A DNA stretch of 64,000 bases from DATJFQ01 sp035495555. GTDB taxonomy: Bacteria; Acidobacteriota; Vicinamibacteria; Vicinamibacterales; 2-12-FULL-66-21. Shown here piece by piece: positions 7,130 through 15,091 of this stretch. Made by a program: the position numbers and the translations under genes. The stretch is from assembly GCA_035495555.1 (NCBI GenBank), contig DATJFQ010000043.1:1-64000 (forward strand), read 5' to 3'. Each line of letters starts with the position of its first letter. Position 1 is the stretch's first letter. The notes beneath the pieces were generated by a model that worked only from the letters and a program-made list of their open reading frames with translations, searched no databases and was not told where the DNA came from.

Positions 7130-8791
7130 TCATCGTCTCCTGATCACTTTGCCGGGCAGCGCGTTCGTCGCGTTGCCCCCGGCGACGACGGGAACGCCGT
7201 TGACGAGTACGTACTCCATCCCGATCGACAACTGGTTCGGCTGCTCGAACGTCGCTTTGTCCGTAATCGTCGCGGGATCGAAAACGACGACGTCCGCCCA
7301 CATGCCCTGCTTGAGAACGCCGCGGTCGGCGAAGCGCATCTTCGCGGCCGGAAGCGCGGACATCTTGCGGACGGCTTCCTCGAGCGTCAGCACATGCTCC
7401 TCGCGGACGTACTTTCGCAGAATGCGTGGGAACGTGCCGTACGCGCGCGGGTGCGGATGCTCCTCGCCGAGGAGTCCGGTCGGGGCCGTTCCCTGTGAAT
7501 CGTTGTCGAACGACACCCACGGCTGCTTGACGGCGAGCGTGATGTCGGGCTCCGACATCCCGAAGACCGCCACATACGTGTACGCGTGGTCCTTGACGAG
7601 CAGATCGAGCAGCGCATCGATCGGTTCGACCTTCCAGAGCGCCGCAATCTGGGTCAGCGTTTTTCCCTGCAGCGGCTTCAGCTCCGGATTCTGCACGACG
7701 CAGACTTGAACGGCATCGGGAGCGGGAATTTCCTGCCACTCGTTGTCCCAGTCGCCTCCGCGCGTCTGCATGTCCTTCTTGATTCGCGCGCGCGTCTCCG
7801 GATTCTGCAGCCGTTCGATCAGCCGCTCGTCCCCGCCGTCGTGCGCCCACGGCGGCACGAACGCCGACATGGAGTTGAACCACGCGGGGTAGGCGTAGGT
7901 ATCGGCAGTGATGTCGACGCCGTCCGCCCGTGCCTGCTCGATCTTCGCAACGATCTCGTGCATGCGGCCGAAGTTCTGCTTCCCCGCCGCTTTGATGTGC
8001 CAGATCTCCACCGGGATGTGCGCTTCGCGCCCGATGCGGATCGCTTCGTCCAGCGCCTGCAGGACGGTGTCCCCTTCCGATCGCATGTGCGTGGCGTAGA
8101 TGCCGCCGTATTTCGCGGCTTCGGAGGCGAGCGCGATCAATTCCTCCGTTGTCGCATACGGCGCCGGGGCGTATTGCAGCGAGGTCGACACGCCGACCGC
8201 GCCCTGCTCCATCGCGTCACGAACGAGGGCTTTCATCTCGTCGAGCTGCGCAGGCGTCGGCTGCTTGTCGTCGTCGCCGAGGACCATGCGGCGCACCTGC
8301 GTTGCGCCGACGTAGTCTGCGACATTGATGCCGATGCCCTGCTTCTCGAGACGGGCGAAGTACTGATCGTAGGTGCGCCAGTCCGGCACGATCTGCAGGT
8401 GCTTGTAGCCGACCTCGTCGGCTTTGATGATGCGGTCGTTCAACGGCGCGACGGATCCTCCTTCGCCGGTGACTTCCGTCGTGATGCCCTGGAAAATCTT
8501 CGACGGCAGGTGCGGATCGACGAGGACCGTCAGGTCCGACTGCCCGAGCATGTCGATGAACCCCGGCGCGACGGTCTTGCCGCGCGCATCGATGCGCTGC
8601 CTGGCCGGTGCATCCGCAAGACGGCCGATCGCGGCGATCCGGCCGTCGCGAATCCCCACGTCCGCGGCATACCAGGGATTTCCGGTCCCGTCGACGACAT
8701 GTCCGTTGACGATGACGATGTCGAAAGGCGCCGGCGATGTCTGCACGAGCGCGCCGGCCGCCATGGCGGCGACGATGAACGAACGCATCAT
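7130..8791 (-). CDS. N-acyl-D-amino-acid deacylase-family amidohydrolase, exported
   Basis: 553 residues beginning with a signal peptide (MMRSFIVAAMAAGALVQTSPAP). It has the D-aminoacylase/Amidohydro_3 layout: IVNGHVVDGTGNPWYAADVGIRDG beta-sandwich start, then GFIDMLGQSD, ATHMRSEGD, PVEIWHIKAAG, and a C-terminal FADRGVLKQGMWADVVVFDP. Odd: the metal-binding HxH that normally follows GFID is replaced by LGQ, so metal coordination must differ from classical D-aminoacylase and activity is uncertain. The ATG overlaps the stop of the upstream amidohydrolase by 4 bases (ATGA), so the two are translationally coupled. Confidence 0.88.
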   Translation of the reverse strand: MMRSFIVAAMAAGALVQTSPAPFDIVIVNGHVVDGTGNPWYAADVGIRDGRIAAIGRLADAPARQRIDARGKTVAPGFIDMLGQSDLTVLVDPHLPSKIFQGITTEVTGEGGSVAPLNDRIIKADEVGYKHLQIVPDWRTYDQYFARLEKQGIGINVADYVGATQVRRMVLGDDDKQPTPAQLDEMKALVRDAMEQGAVGVSTSLQYAPAPYATTEELIALASEAAKYGGIYATHMRSEGDTVLQALDEAIRIGREAHIPVEIWHIKAAGKQNFGRMHEIVAKIEQARADGVDITADTYAYPAWFNSMSAFVPPWAHDGGDERLIERLQNPETRARIKKDMQTRGGDWDNEWQEIPAPDAVQVCVVQNPELKPLQGKTLTQIAALWKVEPIDALLDLLVKDHAYTYVAVFGMSEPDITLAVKQPWVSFDNDSQGTAPTGLLGEEHPHPRAYGTFPRILRKYVREEHVLTLEEAVRKMSALPAAKMRFADRGVLKQGMWADVVVFDPATITDKATFEQPNQLSIGMEYVLVNGVPVVAGGNATNALPGKVIRRR

Positions 8792-9978
8792 GATCCGCTC
8801 CGATAAACCTGGCCGTCTTTCATCACGAAGCGTACGCGCCGCACGGCTGTGATGTCGTCCAGGAGATTGCCGTCGGTGGCGACGAGGTCAGCGTTCATCC
8901 CCGGCGCGATGGCTCCGACGCGCGCGCCCAGTCCGAGCGATTCCGCGCTGAGAGACGTCGCGCTGATGAGGACGTCCATCGGCTTCTCGCCGGCCTCTTT
9001 CACCCGATAGACGAATTCTTCGGCATTGCGTCCGTGAGCGCCAGCGACCGCATCCGTCCCGAACGTGAGCTTGACACCTCTGGCTCTCGCGCGCTTGATG
9101 GCGTCTGCTGTCGGGGCGATCGCGCGCTGGAGTGTCTCCAGAACGGTCTGATTGAACCCGAAGGCGGTTGGATTCTCCAGATAGTTGTGCAGCACCAGCA
9201 GGTTCGGATCGAAGTACGTGCCGCGTGCGTGCATCAGATCGAGCGTGTCGTCCGAGATGAAGGTACCGTGCTCGATCGACGTGCAGCCGGCCAGCACGGC
9301 GGCGCGCGCCCCTTTGTCGCCGATGGCGTGCACGACAGCGCGGAGTCCGACGGCTCTGGCCTCGTCGCAGACCGCGTCGATCTGCGCGTCGGTCATCGTC
9401 TGGTCGCCGCCGGCGCCCAGACCCGACGTCGCGAACAGCTTGATCACATCCGCGCCGTCCTCCTTCGTCTTGTGGACCAGCGTGCGGAGCGCGTCGGGGT
9501 CGCCGGATTGGCTGGTGAGTTGCCTGATCGACGTCAGAACGCGAGGGCCCGGCAGCAGCCCCCGATTGATCTGGTCGCGCACGGGCGCATCGATGGCGGC
9601 GCCCACGCTCTGCACGGTGGTAAAGCCGCCGCGCAGCGTCGTCCACGCGTCCGCCTCCGTGGAGAGCGCCGCCTGTTCAGCAGGTTCACCGCCGGATACC
9701 GACTTCTGGTGCGCGTCGAAGTGCCAGTTGAGATGCACGTGCGTATCGATCCAGCCCGGCGTGACGGTGAGATGACTCAGGTCGTAGTCGACCGGAGCCG
9801 CCGTCGGATCGATGCGGGCGATCCGGCCGTCCTCGATGACGAGACGCGTGTCGTGGATGACGCCGCCGCGGCCGTCGAGCGCGGTGCCGATCGCGATGAC
9901 GAGCTGCCGGGGCTGTGCACGCAGCGACAAACCGCATGCACACAGCGCCGCGGCGGTCCACGCCGATGCCGCGCGCAT
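8788..9978 (-). CDS. Imidazolonepropionase-like amidohydrolase, exported
   Basis: 396 residues from the ATG at 9978, chosen because it opens a signal peptide (MRAASAWTAAALCACGLSLRAQ). The metal-dependent hydrolase motifs are intact: GWIDTHVHLNWHFD (HxH), VIKLFATSGLG, VVHAIGDKG, SIEHGTFIS and FGTDAVAGAHG. The C-terminus has the usual GAIAPGMNADLVATDGN. Members of this COG1228 group hydrolyse cyclic amides or dipeptides; the substrate here is unknown. The gene is followed with a 4-base overlap by a second amidohydrolase and preceded by a 5-base gap after the YbjQ gene, suggesting one operon from 10,867 down to 7130. Confidence 0.9.
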   Translation of the reverse strand: MRAASAWTAAALCACGLSLRAQPRQLVIAIGTALDGRGGVIHDTRLVIEDGRIARIDPTAAPVDYDLSHLTVTPGWIDTHVHLNWHFDAHQKSVSGGEPAEQAALSTEADAWTTLRGGFTTVQSVGAAIDAPVRDQINRGLLPGPRVLTSIRQLTSQSGDPDALRTLVHKTKEDGADVIKLFATSGLGAGGDQTMTDAQIDAVCDEARAVGLRAVVHAIGDKGARAAVLAGCTSIEHGTFISDDTLDLMHARGTYFDPNLLVLHNYLENPTAFGFNQTVLETLQRAIAPTADAIKRARARGVKLTFGTDAVAGAHGRNAEEFVYRVKEAGEKPMDVLISATSLSAESLGLGARVGAIAPGMNADLVATDGNLLDDITAVRRVRFVMKDGQVYRSGS

Positions 9979-9983
9979 GTCCG

Positions 9984-10301
9984 TCACGCGCGTTCGACGG
10001 TGACCGCGGTGCCGTAACACAGCACCTCGGTCACGCCCTGCATCACTTCCGTCGCGTCGTAGCGCACCGACACGACGGCGTTTGCGCCCATCTGCTGCGC
10101 GTGCTGCAGCATGAGATCGAACGCCTCTTCCCGCGCCTTTTCACAGAGTTCCGTCAGCAGCGTGATGTTGCCGCCGACGAGCGTCTGCAGCGATGCGCCG
10201 AGCGTACCCAGCACCGACCGGGAACGTACCGTGATGCCGCGCACGATCCCGAGCGTCCGCGTCGAACGAAAGCCGTCGATCGACGGCCCGGTCGTCGTCA
10301 T
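9984..10301 (-). CDS. YbjQ/UPF0145 family protein
   Basis: 105 residues. The YbjQ (UPF0145) pattern is clear: GIVRGITVRSRS, a central VGGNITLLTELCEKAREEAF helix, then GANAVVSVRYDATEV and a final GTAVTVE strand. The family forms small pentameric assemblies of unknown function and has been called a heavy-metal-binding domain without firm biochemical proof. The ATG at 10,301 was chosen because it gives the usual family length and follows the DinB-gene stop by 20 bases; longer frames only read into that gene. Confidence 0.88.
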   Translation of the reverse strand: MTTTGPSIDGFRSTRTLGIVRGITVRSRSVLGTLGASLQTLVGGNITLLTELCEKAREEAFDLMLQHAQQMGANAVVSVRYDATEVMQGVTEVLCYGTAVTVERA

Positions 10302-10321
10302 CGCGTGCGGGATCGCGCCGG

Positions 10322-10867
10322 TCACTGGCGCCTCGACGACGGCGGGACGATGCCCTTGATGCGGAAATACGTCACCAGGTTGCCGTAGTGCTCGTTGCAA
10401 TGCCCGATGTTGCCGATGAGCGCTTCGGCACGGGTGATTTTCTGCGTACCGAAGGGCGGGTCGACCATCTGCCCGAGCGTGGCGTCGGTGGCGGCGGCGA
10501 ACGCCGCATCGCAGTAGGCGAGCGAATCGTTCAGCGCCTTGGTGATCTGCGCCTTTGTGGTGGCGCTCTTCTCGAAATCTCCCTCGGCATGCGGGGATTT
10601 CTCCCCCTTGGCGGCGGCGCAGAACGTGTAGTTCGCGCCAGCAACGTGCGCGAGAATCGCGCCGAACGTGCGGACGCTGTCGACCGGCTTGAAGGCGTAG
10701 TTCGCCTCATCCATGTCGGCCGCCGACGCCTTGATGTAGCCCGCGACGGTCTTCCACTCGCTGCGGATCGAACTGCTGACGGGATCGCCGCCCGACGCGG
10801 GCTGCGCGAACACCGCCGCGGGGGAGAGACACGAGAAGGCCGCAATCGCGGCAATGGCTAAACGCAT
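10322..10867 (-). CDS. DinB-family protein with signal peptide
   Basis: 181 residues. A signal peptide (MRLAIAAIAAFSCLSPAAVFAQ) is followed by a DinB four-helix domain. The candidate metal-binding histidines are in ILAHVAGANY and in GHCNEHYGNLVTYFR near the C-terminus. DinB-like proteins are often metal-dependent thiol transferases or of unknown role; an exported version is a common acidobacterial variant. A GAGGA ribosome binding site precedes the ATG. The gene is divergent from the ADOP permease at 11,025, with a 157-base gap holding both promoters. Confidence 0.88.
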   Translation of the reverse strand: MRLAIAAIAAFSCLSPAAVFAQPASGGDPVSSSIRSEWKTVAGYIKASAADMDEANYAFKPVDSVRTFGAILAHVAGANYTFCAAAKGEKSPHAEGDFEKSATTKAQITKALNDSLAYCDAAFAAATDATLGQMVDPPFGTQKITRAEALIGNIGHCNEHYGNLVTYFRIKGIVPPSSRRQ

Positions 10868-11024
10868 ACGTTTCCTCTTTTCTGCATGAGAGTTGGAGAT
10901 GGTTGGAAAGTCGATGTAGGCGTCGACACGCGGATCTCAGGTCGTCATGGTTGGGCGATGATATCGGACCTCCCGCCCGCCGCAAACGTAAACTATTCGT
11001 ACCGCGATTTCGTCTCACGTGAGG

Positions 11025-13520
11025 ATGACTGCCCTGAGGCTCGCCTTCCGCACGCTGTTCAAAACCCCGCTGGTCACGAGCGTCGCGATTCTATCGCTCG
11101 CGCTCGGAATTGGCGCGAACGCCGCAATCTTCTCCTGTTTCAACGAAATTCTGCTGTCCTCGCTGAGCGCGCCGCATCCAGACACGCTGGTGAATCTTTC
11201 CGCGCCGGGTCCCAAGCCGGGCTCCCAGTCCTGCGGCCAGGCCGGCAGTTGCGAGGACGTGTTCAGCTACCCCATGTTCCGGGATCTGCAGAAGGGGCAG
11301 ACCGTCTTCACCGGCATCGCTGCGCACCGGCCGTTTGGCGCCAACCTCGCATACGAGGGGCAGACGATCAGCGGGCAAGGCCTGCTCGTCTCCGGCAGCT
11401 ATTTTCCCGTGCTGCAACTCGTGCCCGCGCTCGGTCGTCTGCTGGATTCGAACGATGACCGGGCCGTCGGCGAAGCACCCGTCGTCGTCCTGAGCCATGC
11501 GTACTGGTCAACGCAGTTCGGATCCAATCCCGGCGTCCTGAACCGCACGATGATCGTCAACGGCCAGACGCTGACGATCGTCGGTGTCGCGCCCGCAGGA
11601 TTCAGCGGGACGACGCTTGGGCTCCAGCCGCAGGTGTTCGTGCCCATCACCTTGCGCGCCCGGATGGAGCCGGGATTCCGAGGGTTTGCGCGCCGCCAGT
11701 CGTACTGGGCGTACTTGTTCGCGCGGCTTGCCCCTGGTGTCTCGTTCGAGCGCGCGACCGCGGCGGTCAACGCGTCGTACCACGGCATCATCAACGACGT
11801 CGAAGCGCCGCTGCAGAAGGGGATGAGCGATCAGACGATGGCGCGCTTCCGCGCGAAGACGCTGACCGTCACGCCAGGCGGCCACGGCCAGAGCAGCGTG
11901 CCGAAGGAGGCCAGGGTGCCGCTGCAGATCCTGCTCGGCGTCACGGCGCTCGTCCTGCTCATCGCCTGCGCGAACATCGCGAACCTGCTCCTCGCACGGT
12001 CGGCAGCGCGCAGCGCGGAAATGGCGATCCGCCTGTCGATCGGCGCCAGCCGGTGGCAACTCGTGCGGCAGCTTCTGATCGAATCCTGCGTACTCGCCGT
12101 CATTGGCGGCGCCGCCGGCTTGTTCGTCGCGCACTGGACGCTGGCGTTAATCCTCTCGCTGATGCCGGCACGGGCCGCCGAGTCGATGCATTTTTCGATC
12201 AGCGGCCCGGTGGTGCTGTTCGCGGCGGCGCTCTCCATCGTCACCGGCATCCTGTTCGGTCTGTTTCCCGCGCTGCACAGCACGCGGCCCGACCTCGTGT
12301 CGACGCTGAAGGGAATCTCGGGCCAGCCCTCGGGGACAAAAGGGGCCAAGTGGTTCCGCACGTCGCTCGCGACCGCGCAGATCGCGCTGTCGATGATGCT
12401 GCTGGCAGCAGCCGGTCTGTTCGTCAAGAGCCTGCTGAACGTGAGCCGCGTCGACCTGGGACTGCGGACGGACCGCATGCTCACGTTCGGCATTTCGCCG
12501 TCGCTGAACGGGTACTCGGCCGAGCGCGCGCGGCTGCTCTTCCAGCGGCTCGAAACGGAACTCGCCAGCGTGCCAGGGGTGACCGGCGTAACGGCCGCCA
12601 CGGTCCCGGTGCTCGCCGGCAGCAACTGGGGCAACGACGTTGCGGTCCAGGGATTCCAGTCCGGGCCCGACGTCGACAGCAACTCGCGCTTCAACGAGGT
12701 AGGGCCGGGCTTTTTCCGGGCGATGGGCATCCCGCTCATGGCCGGACGCGAGTTCACGGATGCCGATATCGTCGACGCACCGAAGGTCGCGGTTGTCAAC
12801 GAGGCGTTCGTGCAGAAGTTCCACCTCGGCAACGACGCGGTCGGCAAGCTGATGACGGGAGGCGGCGGCACGAAGCTCGACACGACCATCGTCGGCGTGA
12901 TCCGCAACGCGAAGTACGCGCAGGTGAAGGACAAGATTCCGCCGGTCTACTACGTTCCCTATCGCCAGGACAAGGAACTCGGCGACATCCAGATCTACGT
13001 GCGCACGGAATCGGATCCGACGCAGGCGGCCAGCGCGGTGTCGGACGTCGTCCGGCGCGCTGATCCGAACCTGCCGATCGAATCGTTGAAGACCTTCGAT
13101 CGCCAGATCGAAGAGAACACGTTCATGGATCGGATGATGAGCACGCTGTCGGCGCTGTTCGCCGCGCTCGCCACGCTGCTGGCCGCCGTCGGGCTCTACG
13201 GCGTGCTCGCCTATACGGTTGCGCAGCGCACGCGCGAGATCGGGCTGCGGATGGCGCTCGGCGCGGCTCCAGGGCGCGTGCGCGCCATGGTGCTGCGGCA
13301 GGTCGGCGTGATGACCCTCGTCGGGGGCGCGGTCGGTCTGCTCGGCGCCTATCAGATCGGAAAAGGGGCAGGCTCGCTGCTGTATGAGATGAAGGGCAGC
13401 GATCCCGGCATTCTCGTGCTGGCCGCGGCGCTCCTGACGCTCGTCGCGCTTGCCGCCGGGTTCTTCCCCGCGCGCCGCGCCTCTCGCATCGACCCGATGA
13501 GAGCGCTCAGGTACGAGTGA
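11025..13520 (+). CDS. ADOP-type MacB/FtsX ABC permease
   Basis: About 831 residues (an in-frame GTG at 11,019 is an alternative start). Layout is that of acidobacterial duplicated orphan permeases. An N-terminal membrane helix with LALGIGANAAIFS leads into a periplasmic MacB core. Three helices follow near LLIACANIANLLLAR and MAIRLSIGASRWQLVRQLL, then a second MacB/FtsX copy ending with VAQRTREIGLRMALGA and PARRASRIDPMRALRYE. No ATPase gene is adjacent, as usual for ADOPs. The role is inferred as MacB-like mechanotransmission or export; the substrate is unknown. Confidence 0.93.
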   Translation: MTALRLAFRTLFKTPLVTSVAILSLALGIGANAAIFSCFNEILLSSLSAPHPDTLVNLSAPGPKPGSQSCGQAGSCEDVFSYPMFRDLQKGQTVFTGIAAHRPFGANLAYEGQTISGQGLLVSGSYFPVLQLVPALGRLLDSNDDRAVGEAPVVVLSHAYWSTQFGSNPGVLNRTMIVNGQTLTIVGVAPAGFSGTTLGLQPQVFVPITLRARMEPGFRGFARRQSYWAYLFARLAPGVSFERATAAVNASYHGIINDVEAPLQKGMSDQTMARFRAKTLTVTPGGHGQSSVPKEARVPLQILLGVTALVLLIACANIANLLLARSAARSAEMAIRLSIGASRWQLVRQLLIESCVLAVIGGAAGLFVAHWTLALILSLMPARAAESMHFSISGPVVLFAAALSIVTGILFGLFPALHSTRPDLVSTLKGISGQPSGTKGAKWFRTSLATAQIALSMMLLAAAGLFVKSLLNVSRVDLGLRTDRMLTFGISPSLNGYSAERARLLFQRLETELASVPGVTGVTAATVPVLAGSNWGNDVAVQGFQSGPDVDSNSRFNEVGPGFFRAMGIPLMAGREFTDADIVDAPKVAVVNEAFVQKFHLGNDAVGKLMTGGGGTKLDTTIVGVIRNAKYAQVKDKIPPVYYVPYRQDKELGDIQIYVRTESDPTQAASAVSDVVRRADPNLPIESLKTFDRQIEENTFMDRMMSTLSALFAALATLLAAVGLYGVLAYTVAQRTREIGLRMALGAAPGRVRAMVLRQVGVMTLVGGAVGLLGAYQIGKGAGSLLYEMKGSDPGILVLAAALLTLVALAAGFFPARRASRIDPMRALRYE

Positions 13521-13540
13521 CCCTTCGCGCAATAACTCTG

Positions 13541-13600
13541 AGCTCCCAATGCCCAACTCCCAAACTTGGGAATTGGTAGTTGGAAATTGGGAGTTGATCC
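13541..13600. repeat. TTGGGAG-family hairpin between convergent genes, copy W1
   Basis: CAACTCCCAA (13,554-13,563) pairs with TTGGGAGTTG (13,587-13,596). The loop repeats the same word (TTGGGAATTGGTAGTTGG), so several alternative stems exist. It fills the gap between the ADOP stop at 13,520 and the DUF1501 stop at 13,605, a position suited to a bidirectional terminator. Confidence 0.6.
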
Positions 13601-13604
13601 CATT

Positions 13605-15086
13605 TCAGCCAATGATCTCGTGAAGCACATTCCCCGCCACGTCCGTCAGCCTGAAATCGCGCCCGCTGTACCGGTATGTGAGCTTCGTGTGATCGATCCC
13701 GAGGAGATAGAGGATCGTCGCGTGGAGGTCGTGGACATGTACGGGCTTGTCGACGACCTTGAAGCCGAAGTCGTCGGTCGCGCCGTAGATCGTGCCGCCT
13801 TTCACCCCTCCGCCTGCGAGCCACATTGAAAACCCGAACGGGTTGTGATCGCGGCCGGCGTTCAAGCCGCCGGCCCCGGCACCGATCTCGGCCACCGGCG
13901 TGCGTCCGAATTCGGATCCGCAGACGACGATCGTCTCTTTCAGCAGGCCGCGGGACTTCAGGTCTCTGATGACGGCGGCAAACGGACGGTCCGAATCGAA
14001 CGCGGGCTTGCGATGCTGCGCGTAGAGATCCGAGTGCGCGTCCCACGGATCGCCGGCCGCGTAATACACCTGGGCCATCCGCACGCCGCGCTCGATCAGC
14101 CGCACGGCCATCAAACAGCTGCGCGCGGTCGAACCGGGGCCGTACATCTCCAGCGTCGCCGCAGATTCCTTGCGGATGTCGAACACCTCCGGCGCCTCGG
14201 TCTGCATCCGATACGCGACCTCCATCGACTGAATCGACGCGTCGAGCTGCGGGTCGTGGATGTCGTCCCGCTTGTCGCGAATGTCATCCAGCGCGGCGAG
14301 GAGATCGAGCTCGCGCCGCTGCTCGGTCAGCGTGAACTTGTCGCTGTGTACGTAAGGGACGAGCTTCTGCGGATCGAAGTCCTTGCCGACCAGTTCCGTT
14401 TTCTTGCCGACGTTGTTCTTGATGAACGTCCCCTGGTGGACCGCTGGAAGGAACGCGCTGTTCCACAACGGCGATCCGACGGTCGTCGGCATGTCGGGGC
14501 AGAGGACGACGAACCCGGGCAGGTTCTTGTTTTCGGTGCCCAGGCCGTAGGTGAGCCATGACCCCATCGACGGCCTGCCGACCTGCGTATGGCCCGTGTT
14601 CATCATGAGCAGCGACGGCTCGTGGTTCGGAATGTCCGTGTACATCGAACGAATCAGGCAGATGTCGTCCGCCTGCCCGCCGACGAGCGGAAAGAGCTCG
14701 CTGATTTCCATTCCACTCTGGCCGTAGCGCTTGAACGCGAACGGTGACTTCATCAGCGCGCCGGTCTTGCGCTCAGTCGCGACGGCGCCGCCTGGCAGCG
14801 GCTGCCCGTTGTATTTCTCGAGCATCGGTTTGTAGTCGAAGCTGTCGACCTGCGAGAGGCCCCCGTTCATGAAGAGGAAGATGACGTGCTTCGCGCGCGC
14901 GGGATGATGGAGTCCGCCGGTCGCCGCGGTCGCGGGATCGAGGGCTTTGCCCGGCGTTTGCGCGAGGAGCGTTGCCGCGGTGAGCGACTCGCCGACCATG
15001 CTCGCGAACGCGAGCATGCCGAATCCGTTGCCCATCCGGCACAGCGCCTCGCGGCGCGTGACAGGCTGCCCTGCTCGATGTTTCAT
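13605..15086 (-). CDS. DUF1501 domain protein (sulfatase-like fold), Tat-type N-terminus
   Basis: 493 residues. The N-terminus TRREALCRMGNGFGMLAFAS resembles the twin-arginine leader usual for DUF1501 proteins. Family motifs visible: HVIFLFMNGGLSQVDSFDYKP, FPLVGGQADDICLIRSMYTD, GSWLTYGLGTENKNLPGFVV, VCGSEFGRTP and RDHNPFGFSMWLAGGG. These proteins have an alkaline-phosphatase-like fold and are almost always paired with a PSD1/DUF1549-DUF1553 protein, as here (6-base gap). The pair is typical of Planctomycetes and Acidobacteria and thought to act on polysaccharides or sulfated glycans, which is unproven. Confidence 0.93.
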   Translation of the reverse strand: MKHRAGQPVTRREALCRMGNGFGMLAFASMVGESLTAATLLAQTPGKALDPATAATGGLHHPARAKHVIFLFMNGGLSQVDSFDYKPMLEKYNGQPLPGGAVATERKTGALMKSPFAFKRYGQSGMEISELFPLVGGQADDICLIRSMYTDIPNHEPSLLMMNTGHTQVGRPSMGSWLTYGLGTENKNLPGFVVLCPDMPTTVGSPLWNSAFLPAVHQGTFIKNNVGKKTELVGKDFDPQKLVPYVHSDKFTLTEQRRELDLLAALDDIRDKRDDIHDPQLDASIQSMEVAYRMQTEAPEVFDIRKESAATLEMYGPGSTARSCLMAVRLIERGVRMAQVYYAAGDPWDAHSDLYAQHRKPAFDSDRPFAAVIRDLKSRGLLKETIVVCGSEFGRTPVAEIGAGAGGLNAGRDHNPFGFSMWLAGGGVKGGTIYGATDDFGFKVVDKPVHVHDLHATILYLLGIDHTKLTYRYSGRDFRLTDVAGNVLHEIIG

Positions 15087-15091
15087 GACGG

